The translations under genes and the position numbers were made by a program. From Desulfofustis limnaeus (GTDB lineage: Bacteria > Desulfobacterota > Desulfobulbia > Desulfobulbales > Desulfocapsaceae): a DNA stretch of 64,000 bases. The notes beneath the pieces were generated by a model. It searched no databases and was not told the origin of the DNA. It was given only the letters and a program-made list of their open reading frames with translations. The DNA is taken from contig NZ_AP025516.1 of the NCBI RefSeq assembly GCF_023169885.1, positions 2,242,501 through 2,306,500 on the forward strand, given 5' to 3'. Within the stretch, counting starts at the first letter, position 1. The number at the start of each line of letters is the position of its first letter. Of the stretch, positions 7,575 to 18,642 are shown piece after piece.

Positions 7575-10259
7575 TTACGCTGACCCGAAAACCTCCGTCC
7601 ATAAAGCGCGAATGGCTCTGCGTTCACCCTTTTCATGGTCTTCCGGCAGCCAGTTGTCACCATTGTTGAGCCGCTGCCGATGCTGCACCCGGCGCAGGGT
7701 GCGATACCCATTCGCTGCCGCCCTGGCCCGGTCGCCATCAATCAAACCAAGCTCGGAGGCGATACGGGAAAGAGCGATGTTACCCAGGTTGGCGACCAGC
7801 TCGGAATGGCGATGGGCATGGCAGAGCACCAAAAATTGAACGATAAACTCGAAATCAACCAGGCCGCCAGGGTCGTCTTTGAGGTTGAACAATCCCTCTT
7901 TCGCGGGGTGGCTGTCATACAGCCGTTGCCTCATGGCCAGGATCTCAGCAGCCAGCAGGTCCGGATCGCGCTGCTGCCTCAACACGTCCGTGCGCAGCGC
8001 CTCGAACCGATCGCCAACCTCCCGGTCGCCGGCAACGAAACGGGCCCGGGTCAATGCCTGGTGTTCCCACAGCCAGGCCGAGTTCACCTGGTAGGTGCGA
8101 AAGGCATCAATCTGGCTGACCAGCAAACCGGAGCGGCCGTTGGGGCGCAACCGGGTATCGATCTCGAAAAGGGTGCCGGCACTGGTGGTGGAGGAAAGCC
8201 AGGTCATCATCCGCTGGGCCAGCTTGACGTAATTCTCGAAGGCTGCCGGATCGTCGTCCCGGTAGAGAAAAATGATATCCAGATCGGAGGCGTAGCCAAG
8301 TTCTTTGCCGCCCAGTTTACCGTAGGCGATGACGGCAAAGGCCGGAACCTCGCGATGGCGGGTTCCGATCTTCCGCCAGCACTGGTGCATAGTCTCGGCC
8401 AGGATGAGATCGGCAAGAGCCGACAGGTGATCACCGATCTCTTCCACCGCCCATTTTCCGGCGATGTCCTGATGGAGGATTCGAAAGACCTGAGCGTGAT
8501 AGTGCTCGCGCAACAGATCCATCTGCCGCTCGGTATCCGATTCGGCGGCAACAAGCCAGCCCCGCAACTGGGCTGCAAACTCGGGCCACGAGGTCACCGA
8601 CTCGAGGTTGCGGCCATCGAGCAGTTCATCAAGCAAAACGGGATGTCTCGTCAGATAGTCGGCCGCCCATTTTGACACGGCGACCAGCTCGATCAGACGA
8701 CGCAGGGCCTGCGGGTACTGCAGCAACAGCGCCAGGTAGGCCTCGCGGCCATTGATGGCCTCCACCAAGTTCACCAGACTGAGCAGCACCCCATCCGGGT
8801 CGGGTTGACCGCTGCTGCCTTCCACAAGCCGCGGCAGCAGACTCTCCAAGCGGTCTCTAAGCTTCTCGGAGAGCTGGCGGTAGCCGCCGCTCCGGCGCAA
8901 GTCCGCCAGCCGCCGGGCGGTTCTGCCGGGATCACGGAAGCCGCGCCGGACGAGAGCCGACTCGAGCTGTTCCAGCGGTTGCTGGCTGTCCCACAATTCG
9001 TTGGAATCGTCCCCTATTTCCGCCGGCTCGCCGAACACCTCCTGAAAACAACTCGAAACTTCATGCCGATGGCGTTCAAGCTCGGCCGTCAAGCTCTGGC
9101 TGTCATCGTACCCCATGGCTACCGCGATACGCTGCAGTTCTGTGGCAGAGACAGGAAGGTCATGCACCTGCGCATCATCGACGTATTGCAGCCGATGCTC
9201 GAGGTTGCGCAGAAATCGGTAGGCCTCCTGCAGTTGCGCGACGATCGGCCGATCCAGTACACCGCACCGGCCCAAGGTCTCGAGAACCGCCAGGGTCGAG
9301 CGCTGCTGCAGGATCGGCTCGCGGCCGCCGCGGATAATCTGAAAAACTTGGGCGATAAACTCGATCTCCCGAATACCGCCCGACCCGAGTTTGATATTCC
9401 TGGCCATTTCTCGACGGGCGGCCTGGCGGCGGATCTGCCCATGCAACGTACGCAATCCGTTGATTGCGCCAAAATCGAGATATTTGCGAAAGACGAACGG
9501 CTTGACGACGGCTGCCAGTCTATCCAGCGACGAGCCGCAGAGGGGGCGTGCCTTGATCCAGGCATATCGCTCCCAATCTCGCCCCTGCGTAATCAGATAG
9601 TGACTCAAGGCGTCGATGCTGATCGCCAACGGGCCGGACTCCCCATACGGCCGCAAGCGCATGTCGACGCGAAAGACGAAACCGTCTGCGGTAACCTCGC
9701 CAATGGCGGCAATGAGCTGGCGGCCGAGCCGGGAAAAAAATTCGAAATGAGAAAGGGGGCGATCACCCTGGGTCTCCCCTTCTTCGGGATAAACAAAGAT
9801 CAGATCGATGTCTGATGAAACGTTGAGTTCACGGCCTCCCAGTTTGCCCATGCCAAGCACGATCAGCTGCATGGGCTGGTCGCCCGAGTCCCGGGGCCCG
9901 CCATGGAGGTGGCTGAGCGACTGATGCAACCGGTCACAGGCATGAAGCACAGCCACTTCGGCCAGACTCGACATGGCCGTGAACACTTCGTCGAGCGGTG
10001 CCAGACCAAGGAGATCGCGACACGCGGTATGGCAGACCACCCAGCTGCGCAGCCGGCGCAACCCTGCCTTCAGGCGTTCTTCATCCGGCGCTTCACGCTC
10101 CAGAAACGATCGCATCTCCGTCTGGTGGAGCGGTTTGTCCAGGGATGCGGCAAGAGCCTGGGCCAACCAGGGACGGCCATTGAGTTCCCGCTGCAGGTAG
10201 CGGCTTGCCGCCAAGGCAGGAGCCAGTCTCTCGGTCAGGTATTCGCTAGCAGCGTCCAT
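7575..10259 (-). CDS. glnE: bifunctional glutamine synthetase adenylyltransferase / deadenylase
   Basis: An 894-residue protein with two nucleotidyltransferase modules. GMGKLGGRELNVSSDIDLIF at residues 136-155 carries the catalytic G-x-x-D-x-D pattern, and AYGKLGGKELGYASDLDIIF lies near residue 645. This two-module layout is the GlnE family: one half adds AMP to a tyrosine of glutamine synthetase and the other removes it, under control of PII. It is slightly shorter than the roughly 945 residues of the E. coli protein, mostly at the N-terminus. It lies just downstream of its target glnA on the same strand, separated by a terminator. The target tyrosine is present in glnA. No strong ribosome-binding site is visible at the chosen ATG. 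Confidence 0.96.
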   Translation of the reverse strand: MDAASEYLTERLAPALAASRYLQRELNGRPWLAQALAASLDKPLHQTEMRSFLEREAPDEERLKAGLRRLRSWVVCHTACRDLLGLAPLDEVFTAMSSLAEVAVLHACDRLHQSLSHLHGGPRDSGDQPMQLIVLGMGKLGGRELNVSSDIDLIFVYPEEGETQGDRPLSHFEFFSRLGRQLIAAIGEVTADGFVFRVDMRLRPYGESGPLAISIDALSHYLITQGRDWERYAWIKARPLCGSSLDRLAAVVKPFVFRKYLDFGAINGLRTLHGQIRRQAARREMARNIKLGSGGIREIEFIAQVFQIIRGGREPILQQRSTLAVLETLGRCGVLDRPIVAQLQEAYRFLRNLEHRLQYVDDAQVHDLPVSATELQRIAVAMGYDDSQSLTAELERHRHEVSSCFQEVFGEPAEIGDDSNELWDSQQPLEQLESALVRRGFRDPGRTARRLADLRRSGGYRQLSEKLRDRLESLLPRLVEGSSGQPDPDGVLLSLVNLVEAINGREAYLALLLQYPQALRRLIELVAVSKWAADYLTRHPVLLDELLDGRNLESVTSWPEFAAQLRGWLVAAESDTERQMDLLREHYHAQVFRILHQDIAGKWAVEEIGDHLSALADLILAETMHQCWRKIGTRHREVPAFAVIAYGKLGGKELGYASDLDIIFLYRDDDPAAFENYVKLAQRMMTWLSSTTSAGTLFEIDTRLRPNGRSGLLVSQIDAFRTYQVNSAWLWEHQALTRARFVAGDREVGDRFEALRTDVLRQQRDPDLLAAEILAMRQRLYDSHPAKEGLFNLKDDPGGLVDFEFIVQFLVLCHAHRHSELVANLGNIALSRIASELGLIDGDRARAAANGYRTLRRVQHRQRLNNGDNWLPEDHEKGERRAIRALWTEVFGSA

Positions 10260-10389
10260 AGGGTGGCACCGGGTAGTCGACGATCGTACTTACGCTCGTT
10301 TCAGAATTCATGACCGAGATCGGTTCTCGCTCGAACCTACCCGCTCCCCACCGGCGGTGCAATCGGTTTGTCGTTGCCTTGCACCCGTG

Positions 10390-10427
10390 CAAAAAAGGGG
10401 AGACGCCGCGGCGGTTCCCCTTTTTCT
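10390..10427 (-). terminator. glnA terminator
   Basis: Read on the minus strand, a stem AAAAAGGGGA...TCCCCTTTTTT (plus-strand 10391-10425) with a GC-rich interior and A/T-rich flanks begins about 20 bases after the glnA stop. It should end the glnA transcript before glnE. Because the flanks are A-rich on one side and T-rich on the other it could work in both directions. Confidence 0.8.
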
Positions 10428-10447
10428 TAGCAGACAACGATGATGCA

Positions 10448-11860
10448 TCAAATATCGTAATAGAGGAAAAACTCGTACGGATGAGGACGAAGCCGCAGGG
10501 CATCCACCTCGTTCTTTCGTTTGTACGAAATCCATTTCTCGATGGCATCCCGGGTGAACACGTTGCCCTTCAGCAGGAAGTCGTGATCTTTCTCCAGCGC
10601 GTCCAACGCCTCGTCGAGGCTGCCCGGCATGGTTGGCACGGATGCCAACTCTTCCGGCGGCATATCGTAGATATCTTTATCGAGCGGTTCGCCGGGGTGA
10701 ATCTTGTTCTCGATACCGTCGAGACCGGCCATGAGCATGGCCGAGAAGGCCAGATAGGTGTTGCACGACGGATCGGGGAACCGAACCTCGACCCGCTTGG
10801 CTTTGGGGCTGGCCGAATAAGTGGGAATGCGGATAGCGGCAGAGCGGTTGCGGGCCGAATAGGCCAGGTTCACCGGAGCCTCGAAGCCCGGCGTCAACCG
10901 TTTGTAGGAGTTGGTCGTGGGGTTGGTGAGGGCGGCAAGCGCTTGGGCATGCTTCAAAATTCCGCCGATGTAGTAGAGGGCCATGTCGCTGAGACCAGCA
11001 TAGCCATTGCCGGCAAACAGCGGTTTGCCCTTTTTCCAGATCGACTGGTGGCAGTGCATCCCCGAACCGTTGTCACCGAACAACGGCTTAGGCATGAAGG
11101 TGACTGTCTTGTTATGCCGGCGGGCCACGTTCTTGATGATGTATTTGAACAGCATGTTCTTGTCGGCCATCCGTACCAGGCTGTCGAACCGCATGTCTAT
11201 CTCGGCCTGGCCTGCCGTGGCCACCTCGTGATGCTCGCGCTCCACATAGATGCCGCATTTGAGCATCTCCATGACCATCTCGGTGCGCAGGTTGACCTGG
11301 CTGTCGGTGGGCGGAACCGGGAAGTAACCTTCCTTGTGCCGCGGCTTATAACCAAGATTGGGGTTTTCTTCACGGCCCGAATTCCAGATACCTTCGGTCG
11401 ATTCAATGAAGTAGTAGCCGCTGTGGGCATTCTGATCGAAACGGATGCCATCGAAGATGAAGAATTCCGCTTCCGGCCCGAAAAAGGCGGTGTCGCCGAT
11501 GCCGCTGGCTTTCAGGTAGGCTTCGGCCTTCTGGGCGATAAAACGCGGATCCCGGCTATACTGCTCTTTGGTCATCGGGTCGACGATATTGCAGATCATG
11601 GTGATGGTCGGATATTCCATGAACGGGTCCATGAACGCCGTTTCGGCATCAGGTACAATCAGCATGTCTGAGGTGTTGATCGACTGCCACCCCCTGATGG
11701 AGGAACCGTCAAAGCCCAAGCCCTCCTCGAACACCTCCTCCGTGAGTTCCGAGATCGGCACGGCAAAATGCTGCCAGATACCCGGAAAATCGAGAAATTT
11801 AAAGTTAGCCATGACCGCTTTGTTTTCCTGGGCCATCTTGATCACATCTTTTGCTGTCAT
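10448..11860 (-). CDS. glnA: glutamine synthetase, type I, adenylylation-regulated
   Basis: A 470-residue class I glutamine synthetase that makes glutamine from glutamate, ammonia and ATP. Seen in the sequence: the FDGSSIRGW loop (about residue 50), FFGPEAEFF (metal-binding glutamates), [17 protein letters not shown] and [10 protein letters not shown]. The adenylylation loop [11 protein letters not shown] places Tyr398 where the E. coli enzyme is modified, which fits GlnE next door. The start at 11860 ([11 protein letters not shown]) has a GGAG site 7 bases upstream; longer in-frame extensions are not conserved. The gene stands alone with its own terminator. I looked for a sigma-54 promoter upstream and found no good match. 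Confidence 0.97.
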   Translation of the reverse strand: MTAKDVIKMAQENKAVMANFKFLDFPGIWQHFAVPISELTEEVFEEGLGFDGSSIRGWQSINTSDMLIVPDAETAFMDPFMEYPTITMICNIVDPMTKEQYSRDPRFIAQKAEAYLKASGIGDTAFFGPEAEFFIFDGIRFDQNAHSGYYFIESTEGIWNSGREENPNLGYKPRHKEGYFPVPPTDSQVNLRTEMVMEMLKCGIYVEREHHEVATAGQAEIDMRFDSLVRMADKNMLFKYIIKNVARRHNKTVTFMPKPLFGDNGSGMHCHQSIWKKGKPLFAGNGYAGLSDMALYYIGGILKHAQALAALTNPTTNSYKRLTPGFEAPVNLAYSARNRSAAIRIPTYSASPKAKRVEVRFPDPSCNTYLAFSAMLMAGLDGIENKIHPGEPLDKDIYDMPPEELASVPTMPGSLDEALDALEKDHDFLLKGNVFTRDAIEKWISYKRKNEVDALRLRPHPYEFFLYYDI

Positions 11861-12322
11861 CTCGTTTCTCCTTTCATAGATACGTGGGTTGGGACTGGCC
11901 GGAAATAACCTGCCCCCGGCACCCTCTGTCCTGGCGTTGAGCCCTGTCGACCATCCGGTTTGACCATCACCGTCAACGGAGACGACCAAACTGATGCAAC
12001 CGACACGGTCACGGCGTCGCTACTTTACAGAAAATAACATTTCCGATATTTAATGCAATAGCAAATTAATATTCTTTACATAATTGTCATTTTTGTCATG
12101 GTTTTTCTCGCGCCTCCCTTCCATCAACGCCTCTCAGCCCCGACACTAACCTATATTTTCTCCATCAACTGGGTTATAATTTGAGGACCATCGTAGCCTC
12201 GACCGGCGGCGCCGCTGAGGACCCGCCAGCCCCACCGCTCATTTGTAACCGGCCGACTCGTCTGCCAGTAACGTTGCACAAACGAACCACACACAACCAT
12301 CACCTGACCGGAGAGAGGAACC
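11861..12322. other. divergent promoter region between glnA and ppdK
   Basis: This 462-bp gap holds the leaders of both divergent genes. An AT-rich block at about 12020-12115 is the most promoter-like part. TTATAAT at 12173-12179 could be a -10 element for ppdK but lacks a good -35. No riboswitch, repeat or small gene is evident. Confidence 0.5.
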
Positions 12323-15052
12323 ATGACAACTCGGCAATGGGTTTACCGATTCGATGAACTGGATAGTGCCGAACGCTACGTCGGCGGAAGCTGGGAAGAC
12401 GTCCGCGCGCTGTTCGGCGGCAAAGGAGCCAACCTGGCGGAAATGGTTCGTATCGGAGTCCCCGTTCCTCCCGGTTTCATTGTCACCACCGAGGCCTGCA
12501 ACGTCTACCTTGAGGCCGGCGGCATCTTTCCGGAAGGCATGTGGGACCAAGTTCTGCAGGCCTTGCACACCATCGAGGCCGATACCGGCAAGACGTTTGG
12601 CGACCCGCGTCAGCCGCTGCTCGTGTCCTGTCGATCTGGTGCCAAGTTTTCCATGCCCGGGATGATGGACACGGTCCTCAACATCGGTCTCAACGACCTG
12701 ACCGCCCAAGCCATGGTTAACCTCACCGGCGATGAACGGTTTGTCTTCGACGCCTACCGGCGCCTCATCCAGATGTTCGGTTCCGTGGTCATGGGCGTCG
12801 CCGACGAGGTCTTTGAACATGTCCTCACCGCGGCCCGCCAGAAAGCCGGCGTTACCGTGGAGAGCGACCTGCAGGCGGCCGACTGGAAAGAGGTCACCGA
12901 CCGGTTTAAAAATGTGTTCCGCAACCACACCCAGATCGATTTTCCCCAGGACCCGCTCGAGCAGTTACGCATGGCCACCGAGGCCGTCTTCAAGAGCTGG
13001 AACGGCAAGCGGGCCGTTGACTATCGTAATGCCGCCAACATCCCCCACGATCTCGGTACCGCCGTTAACATCGTCACCATGGTCTTCGGCAACATGGGCA
13101 ACGATTGCGCCACCGGCGTTGCCATGACCCGTAACGGTTCGACCGGCGAACCGGGCCTTGAAGGCGATTTTCTGATCAATGCCCAGGGCGAGGACGTGGT
13201 CGCCGGCATTCGCATGACTGAAGACATCACGACCATGGCAGCCTCCTTTCCCGAGGCCTATGAAGAACTCTGCTCCATCGCCAACAAGCTGGAACTGCAT
13301 TACAGGGACATGCAGGATATGGAGTTCACCATTGAGAAGGGCAAGCTCTGGATGCTGCAGACCCGCGACGGCAAGCGAACAGCTCGAGCGGCAGTACGCA
13401 TTGCCGTTGACATGACGCGCGAAGGCCTGATTTCGATGGATCAGGCAGTGCTACGCATCTCACCGGAACAAATAGATTTCTTCCTGCACCCCCAGTTCGA
13501 TCCCGCCGCCATCGCCGATGCCCGCAGCCATGGGAGAATGGTCGCTCGGGGACTCAATGTCTCCCCCGGCGCCGCCGGCGGCCTGGTGGTGTTCGAAGCC
13601 GATCTGGCCGAAACCTGGACAAAACGAGATGGAAAGAAAGTGATCCTGGTACGCCCGGAGACCAAGCCGGACGACGTCCATGGACTCCTGGCCGCGCAAG
13701 GGGTGCTCACCAGCCGCGGCGGACGAACCAGCCATGCGGCCCTGGTGGCACGGCAGTTCGGCAAACCGGCCGTGGTTGGTGTCGCCGCTCTGGAAATAGA
13801 CCTGAGCAAGCGGGAAATGCGGTGCGGCGAGACGCTCATCCGGGAAGGCGATGTGATCTCCATAGACGGCAACACCGGCGAGGTCTTTCTCGGTGAGTTG
13901 CCGACCATGCTCCCGGACATCAAGGACCCCTGGCTCATCGACCTGCTCTCCTGGGCCGATGAGTACCGGACCCTTGGCGTCTGGGCCAACGCCGACTACC
14001 CGGAAGACGCCCGACGGGCACGCAGCTACGGGGCCCAGGGCATCGGGCTGTGCCGCTCCGAACACATGTTTTTCGAGACCGATCGGTTGCCCCTATTCCA
14101 GAAAATGATCATGGCCAGACTGCCGGTCGACCAGCGTGAGGCACTCGACGCCCTGCTGCCCTTCCAACGGGATGATTTTGCCGGGTTGTTTCGCGAGATG
14201 GACGGCATGCCGGTGATTATCCGCCTGATCGACCCGCCGCTCCACGAATTCCTGCCGGACCTGGTGGAGCTGATGGGTCAGTTGTCCGACCTGAAGCTGC
14301 GCATCCGCGATGCCGGCACTTTGCCCGACATCGATGCCCTGCTCGAGGAGATCCGGATCAAGGAACGGCTTCGTGAACAGGCGGAGAAACTGAAGGAACA
14401 GAACCCGATGCTCGGCATGCGCGGCGTTCGCCTGGGCATCCATATCCCGGATTTGACCAAGATGCAGGTGCGCGCCATTTTCGAGGCGGCCTGCCTGGTC
14501 ACCCGGGAGGGGGTAACCGTGTTGCCGAAGATCATGATCCCCCTGGTCGGCCACGCCAACGAACTAAAAGTCCAGCGTGAGGCCTTGGAAGCCGAAGCTC
14601 AGGCGGTGATGGCCGAACAGAACCTGAAGATCGACTACAAATTCGGCACCATGATCGAACTGCCCCGTGCCGCCCTGACCGCCGACCAGATAGCCGAGTA
14701 TGCGGAGTTTTTCTCCTACGGCACCAACGATCTCACCCAGACGACCTATGGCATTTCTCGTGACGATGCCGAGTCGGGATTTCTCATCGAATATGTGGGC
14801 AAAGGGATACTACCGGAAAATCCGTTTGCCACGCTGGATGAAGACGGGGTGGTACAATTGATGAAAATTGGCGTAGACAAGGGTCGCTCGGTGCGTCCCG
14901 ATCTGGAATGCGGTATTTGCGGTGAGCACGGCGGCGACCCACGGTCGATCGCCCTCTGCCATTCCTTGGGTCTGACCTATGTCTCCTGTTCGCCGTTTCG
15001 TGTTCCCATCGCTCGCCTGGCGGCAGCTCACGCGGCGTTACGCAAAAAGTGA
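12323..15052 (+). CDS. ppdK: pyruvate, phosphate dikinase
   Basis: A 909-residue enzyme interconverting pyruvate + ATP + phosphate and phosphoenolpyruvate + AMP + pyrophosphate. The order of domains is typical: an N-terminal nucleotide-binding part (FGGKGANLAEM at about residue 32, SCRSGAKFSMPGMMDT near 104), the central swivelling phosphohistidine domain with GGRTSHAALVARQFGKPAVV (catalytic His near residue 471), and the C-terminal TIM-barrel PEP/pyruvate domain with GIGLCRSEHMFF and CGICGEHGGD. The full length matches the family. It starts 9 bases after a GAGAGGAA site. In anaerobes it links glycolysis and gluconeogenesis, often with pyrophosphate use, and a phosphofructokinase is encoded 5 kb away. 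Confidence 0.97.
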   Translation: MTTRQWVYRFDELDSAERYVGGSWEDVRALFGGKGANLAEMVRIGVPVPPGFIVTTEACNVYLEAGGIFPEGMWDQVLQALHTIEADTGKTFGDPRQPLLVSCRSGAKFSMPGMMDTVLNIGLNDLTAQAMVNLTGDERFVFDAYRRLIQMFGSVVMGVADEVFEHVLTAARQKAGVTVESDLQAADWKEVTDRFKNVFRNHTQIDFPQDPLEQLRMATEAVFKSWNGKRAVDYRNAANIPHDLGTAVNIVTMVFGNMGNDCATGVAMTRNGSTGEPGLEGDFLINAQGEDVVAGIRMTEDITTMAASFPEAYEELCSIANKLELHYRDMQDMEFTIEKGKLWMLQTRDGKRTARAAVRIAVDMTREGLISMDQAVLRISPEQIDFFLHPQFDPAAIADARSHGRMVARGLNVSPGAAGGLVVFEADLAETWTKRDGKKVILVRPETKPDDVHGLLAAQGVLTSRGGRTSHAALVARQFGKPAVVGVAALEIDLSKREMRCGETLIREGDVISIDGNTGEVFLGELPTMLPDIKDPWLIDLLSWADEYRTLGVWANADYPEDARRARSYGAQGIGLCRSEHMFFETDRLPLFQKMIMARLPVDQREALDALLPFQRDDFAGLFREMDGMPVIIRLIDPPLHEFLPDLVELMGQLSDLKLRIRDAGTLPDIDALLEEIRIKERLREQAEKLKEQNPMLGMRGVRLGIHIPDLTKMQVRAIFEAACLVTREGVTVLPKIMIPLVGHANELKVQREALEAEAQAVMAEQNLKIDYKFGTMIELPRAALTADQIAEYAEFFSYGTNDLTQTTYGISRDDAESGFLIEYVGKGILPENPFATLDEDGVVQLMKIGVDKGRSVRPDLECGICGEHGGDPRSIALCHSLGLTYVSCSPFRVPIARLAAAHAALRKK

Positions 15053-15096
15053 GTGCATCGAGTCGGCAGTATGGGGTAGACTTCGATTGATCTGAT

Positions 15097-18000
15097 GTGC
15101 AGAAGATGAGAGCACTGATGGTGCGATACCACACCCCCACCCATCTGGCCGGAATCGGCGGGAGAGCCGCCCAATCCCTCCTGCAACCGGCTCTGTTGGC
15201 GCTTTTTCTCAGCCTCACCCTGCTGGTTTTCGCCGGCCGCTCCCAGGCCCAGGACACGGCCGTCCTCCCCGCTCTGGACGGCCCGACGGTGCGGATCGGC
15301 GTGCTTGCCATCCTCGGCAAGGAGATCACTCAGCAACGCTGGAAGCCGACGGCCAGCTACCTGAACAGCTATATTCCGGGCTACCGATTCCTCATCGTCC
15401 CGCTCGATCATAACGAAATCGAGTCCAACATCAAAAACGGCGCCATCGATTTCGTTCTCCTCAACCCCCTGCTCTATGTGGAATTCGAAGAGCGCTACGG
15501 CATCAACCGACTGGCCACCCTGAAAGAGGAGCGGCTCGGCAAGGCCTACTCCCAATACGGCGGCGTTATCTTCTGCCGGGCCGACCGCACCGATATCCGC
15601 ACCTTCGCCGATCTCAAGGATAAACGGTTCATGGCCGTGGACGAGCGGTCTTTAGGCGGCTGGCAGATGGTGCAACGGGAGCTGGTGGAACGGGGAATCA
15701 GGCCGGAACGCCACTTCTCCTCGCTGGTGTTCGCCGAAAACCATCATGCCGTCGTCGCCGCGATTCGGGAAGGACGAGCCGATGTCGGCTCCATTCGAAC
15801 CAACGTTCTCGAGGAGCTGGAGGCGGAGGGCCGCCTTTCCCTCGATGAGTTTTACGCCTTCCCCCAGGTCGATGCAAACGCCGCAGCAACGCCCTACCGG
15901 TGCACCACCAGACAGTACCCGAACTGGCCCATAGCCAAGATACGACACACCTCCGACGAGCTGGCGGAAAAATTGAGCATCGTGCTGCTGCAGATGAAAC
16001 CTTATTTCACCGCGGCACTGGCGGCCCATTGCGCCGGCTGGACCATTCCCCTCGATTACCAGCCGGTACATGACCTGATGCGGGTTCTCCATCTCGGCCC
16101 GTACAAAGACCTGGGCAAGGTCAACCTCAAGGACGTGCTGCGCGCCTATGGGCCGGTTATCGGCCTGGTTTGCGCCCTGTTCGTGATCCTGGCCGTATTC
16201 ACCGCCAAGGTGATGCAGCTGAACCAGGAGATCAACACCTCGCACCGGTCGCTGACCAGGGAGATGCAGCAGCACATCAAACTCGATGAAGAATTGAAGA
16301 AGGCCAAAGAGCAGGCAGAGGCGGCCACCCGGGCGAAGAGCGAGTTCCTGGCCAACATGAGCCACGAGATACGCACTCCGATGAATGGCATCATCGCCGC
16401 CACCGACCTGGCCCTCAGTGAACCGCTGTCGCCCACCGTCGAGGAATACCTGCATATCGTTCAGAACTCCTCTTACGCCCTGCTGGGCATCATCAACGAT
16501 ATTCTCGATTTTTCCAAGATCGAGGCCGGTCAATTGGAGCTGAAGGAACGGGTCTTCAAGCTGGACGAATTATTCGACCAGGTGATCGACCTGTTCATCC
16601 ACCAGGCTGCCGAAAAAGGCATTGAGCTGATCGTCGACATCGACCAGAAGACACCGCGAATCCTGCTCGGCGATTCGCTGCGGCTGCAGCAGATACTCAC
16701 CAACCTGATCAGCAACTCGATCAAGTTCACCCCCTCCGGCGGGATTATTGTCGTTGCCGTCACCAGTGGTGTGGCGGAACCGGACGAGAAACAACCCAGC
16801 CCGGTGCAGCTCAACTTCGCGGTCAAGGACAGCGGTATCGGCATCGCCCCTGAATTTCTGCCGATGCTCTTCGAGCCGTTCACCCAGGGTGACAGCTCTT
16901 CCACTCGGAAACACGAAGGCACCGGCCTCGGGTTGAGCATCTGCAAGCAGTTCGTCACCATGATGCACGGCACCATCAGTGTCGAAAGCCAGCTTGGCGA
17001 AGGATCGACGTTCTTCTTTACCGTCAAGCTGCGCCAGGCCGGCGCGGTGCCGGCCGGAAAATACAAGTTTCCCGCGGACATCAGGGGTCTCAACGCTTTG
17101 GTGGTCGACGATCTCGCCGACAGCCGTTTCATCATCAGCAAGATCCTGATCTCCCTCGGTTTCACCGTCGAATCGCTGAGTTCAGGCCGGGAAGCGTTGC
17201 AGCGGCTGCAGCCGGACGCATTGGCGCAGCGGCCGGTACACCTGATCATGATGGACTGGAAAATGCCCGATCTCGACGGGATAGAAACCTCCCGGGCAAT
17301 CAGGAAGGAGTTGCAGCTGAAGGTCCCGATCATCATCATGACCGCCTTTGCCAAGGACGTGCAACGAAGCGAGGCGGAAGAGGCGGGGGCCAACGGCTTT
17401 CTCACCAAACCGATCTTCCAGTCGACCCTGTTCGACGCCATCATGGACGCCTTCGGCAAGGAGGGCGGGCAAACCGCCACCATCCACCATGACTTCACCA
17501 CCCGCACCTCCATGTACCGCAAACACCTCAAAGGGTATCGGATTCTGCTGGTGGAGGATAACCTGACCAACCAGCAGGTGGCCAAGGCCATCCTGGAAAC
17601 GGCCGGCATCACGGTGGTTATCGCCGGCAACGGCCAGGAGGCGGTGGAAGGTGTCGGCGCCGAAAAGTTCGACGCGGTGCTTATGGATATTCAAATGCCG
17701 GTGATGAACGGTTACGAGGCCACCAGGAAGATCCGCTCCCTGCCCGACTGCGCCACCCTGCCGATTATCGCCATGACCGCCCACGCTATGAAAGGCGACG
17801 AAGAAAAGTGTTTGGAAGCAGGCATGGACGGTTACATCGCCAAACCGATTAACCAGGATCGATTGTTTCATACGCTGTGGCGTTTTTTGAGAAACAAACG
17901 ACCGATTTCCGAGACCGCCGGTAAGCCAACACCTGTTCAACCGCCACAAGACAGTGCCACAGAGCGGCCGGTAGGCCCGGACAGCACCGTGACGGCACTA

Positions 18001-18642
18001 CCGATGGAAGCGGCGGTCGAACGGCTGCAAAGCGTGGCGGCACTGATAGATCTGCCGGCAACGCTGAAGGTGCTTGGCATCGACGCAGAAACCCTGCTGA
18101 AAATCCTGATCAGCTTTCACCAGGATAATCTGCGCACCCCGGAAACCCTGCAGAGATGTCTCGACCAGCAGGAAAGCGCCAGCCTCCAACAGATAGCCCA
18201 TAAGCTGAAAGGCAGCGGCGCCAATATCGGTCTGCCCGAACTGAGCAGGCTGGCCGGAGAACTCGAGGCAGCCTGTAAAAAAGAAGCCCACGTCGGCACC
18301 GGCCCGGACCTGTCCGACCAGGTCAAGCCCCTGGTCGCGGAACTGGAACGCACCCTGCAAATTCTTTCGACACTGCAGCGCGAAGAGACAGAACCGGCGG
18401 CCGCGCCTGAGGGGTACGCCAATCTGCCGGAGCAACTCACCCGGCTCGAAGCCGCCATCGATCACTCCGACCCGGAAGAAATCGAAGCCTGTTTCTCCCC
18501 CCTTCGCCAGGTCGCCGCCCATCACCCCGACATCGATCGGACGCTGCTCGACAAACTGGCCACACGGCTGGATCGCTATGATTACGACCAGGCTCGGGAA
18601 TCGCTCGAGCTGATCCGGCAAGCCATCAAGGAAGTATCATGA
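15097..18642 (+). CDS. hybrid sensor histidine kinase with PhnD-like periplasmic sensor, two receivers and Hpt
   Basis: An 1181-residue membrane sensor kinase. A hydrophobic N-terminus (about residues 28-48) is followed by a periplasmic PhnD-like binding domain (about 60-330; [28 protein letters not shown]). One membrane helix lies at about 350-372 and a short coiled coil at 380-412. The HisKA domain has phospho-acceptor His423 in [12 protein letters not shown], and the ATPase domain has [13 protein letters not shown]. Receiver 1 has Asp720 (MMDWKMPD), receiver 2 has Asp864 ([11 protein letters not shown]), and a C-terminal Hpt domain has His1035 ([12 protein letters not shown]). All phosphorelay residues are intact. 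It overlaps the next gene by 4 bp (ATGA), so the HD-GYP regulator is its likely partner. PhnD-like domains bind phosphonate- or phosphate-like ligands; the actual signal is unknown. Confidence 0.92.
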   Translation: MQKMRALMVRYHTPTHLAGIGGRAAQSLLQPALLALFLSLTLLVFAGRSQAQDTAVLPALDGPTVRIGVLAILGKEITQQRWKPTASYLNSYIPGYRFLIVPLDHNEIESNIKNGAIDFVLLNPLLYVEFEERYGINRLATLKEERLGKAYSQYGGVIFCRADRTDIRTFADLKDKRFMAVDERSLGGWQMVQRELVERGIRPERHFSSLVFAENHHAVVAAIREGRADVGSIRTNVLEELEAEGRLSLDEFYAFPQVDANAAATPYRCTTRQYPNWPIAKIRHTSDELAEKLSIVLLQMKPYFTAALAAHCAGWTIPLDYQPVHDLMRVLHLGPYKDLGKVNLKDVLRAYGPVIGLVCALFVILAVFTAKVMQLNQEINTSHRSLTREMQQHIKLDEELKKAKEQAEAATRAKSEFLANMSHEIRTPMNGIIAATDLALSEPLSPTVEEYLHIVQNSSYALLGIINDILDFSKIEAGQLELKERVFKLDELFDQVIDLFIHQAAEKGIELIVDIDQKTPRILLGDSLRLQQILTNLISNSIKFTPSGGIIVVAVTSGVAEPDEKQPSPVQLNFAVKDSGIGIAPEFLPMLFEPFTQGDSSSTRKHEGTGLGLSICKQFVTMMHGTISVESQLGEGSTFFFTVKLRQAGAVPAGKYKFPADIRGLNALVVDDLADSRFIISKILISLGFTVESLSSGREALQRLQPDALAQRPVHLIMMDWKMPDLDGIETSRAIRKELQLKVPIIIMTAFAKDVQRSEAEEAGANGFLTKPIFQSTLFDAIMDAFGKEGGQTATIHHDFTTRTSMYRKHLKGYRILLVEDNLTNQQVAKAILETAGITVVIAGNGQEAVEGVGAEKFDAVLMDIQMPVMNGYEATRKIRSLPDCATLPIIAMTAHAMKGDEEKCLEAGMDGYIAKPINQDRLFHTLWRFLRNKRPISETAGKPTPVQPPQDSATERPVGPDSTVTALPMEAAVERLQSVAALIDLPATLKVLGIDAETLLKILISFHQDNLRTPETLQRCLDQQESASLQQIAHKLKGSGANIGLPELSRLAGELEAACKKEAHVGTGPDLSDQVKPLVAELERTLQILSTLQREETEPAAAPEGYANLPEQLTRLEAAIDHSDPEEIEACFSPLRQVAAHHPDIDRTLLDKLATRLDRYDYDQARESLELIRQAIKEVS

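Noticed and set aside
8805-9815. 336-residue frame on the plus strand opposite glnE
   Set aside because: Antisense shadow of a strongly conserved gene in GC-rich DNA; no start signals or domain.
10310-11671. 453-residue frame on the plus strand opposite glnA
   Set aside because: Shadow of glnA; its length reflects GC bias in codon position 3, and it has no family features.
11990-12300. Possible sigma-54 promoter for glnA
   Set aside because: Searched for GG-N10-GC with flanking TGGCA/TTGC on the minus strand; the best site (around 12000) lacks the -24 GG.
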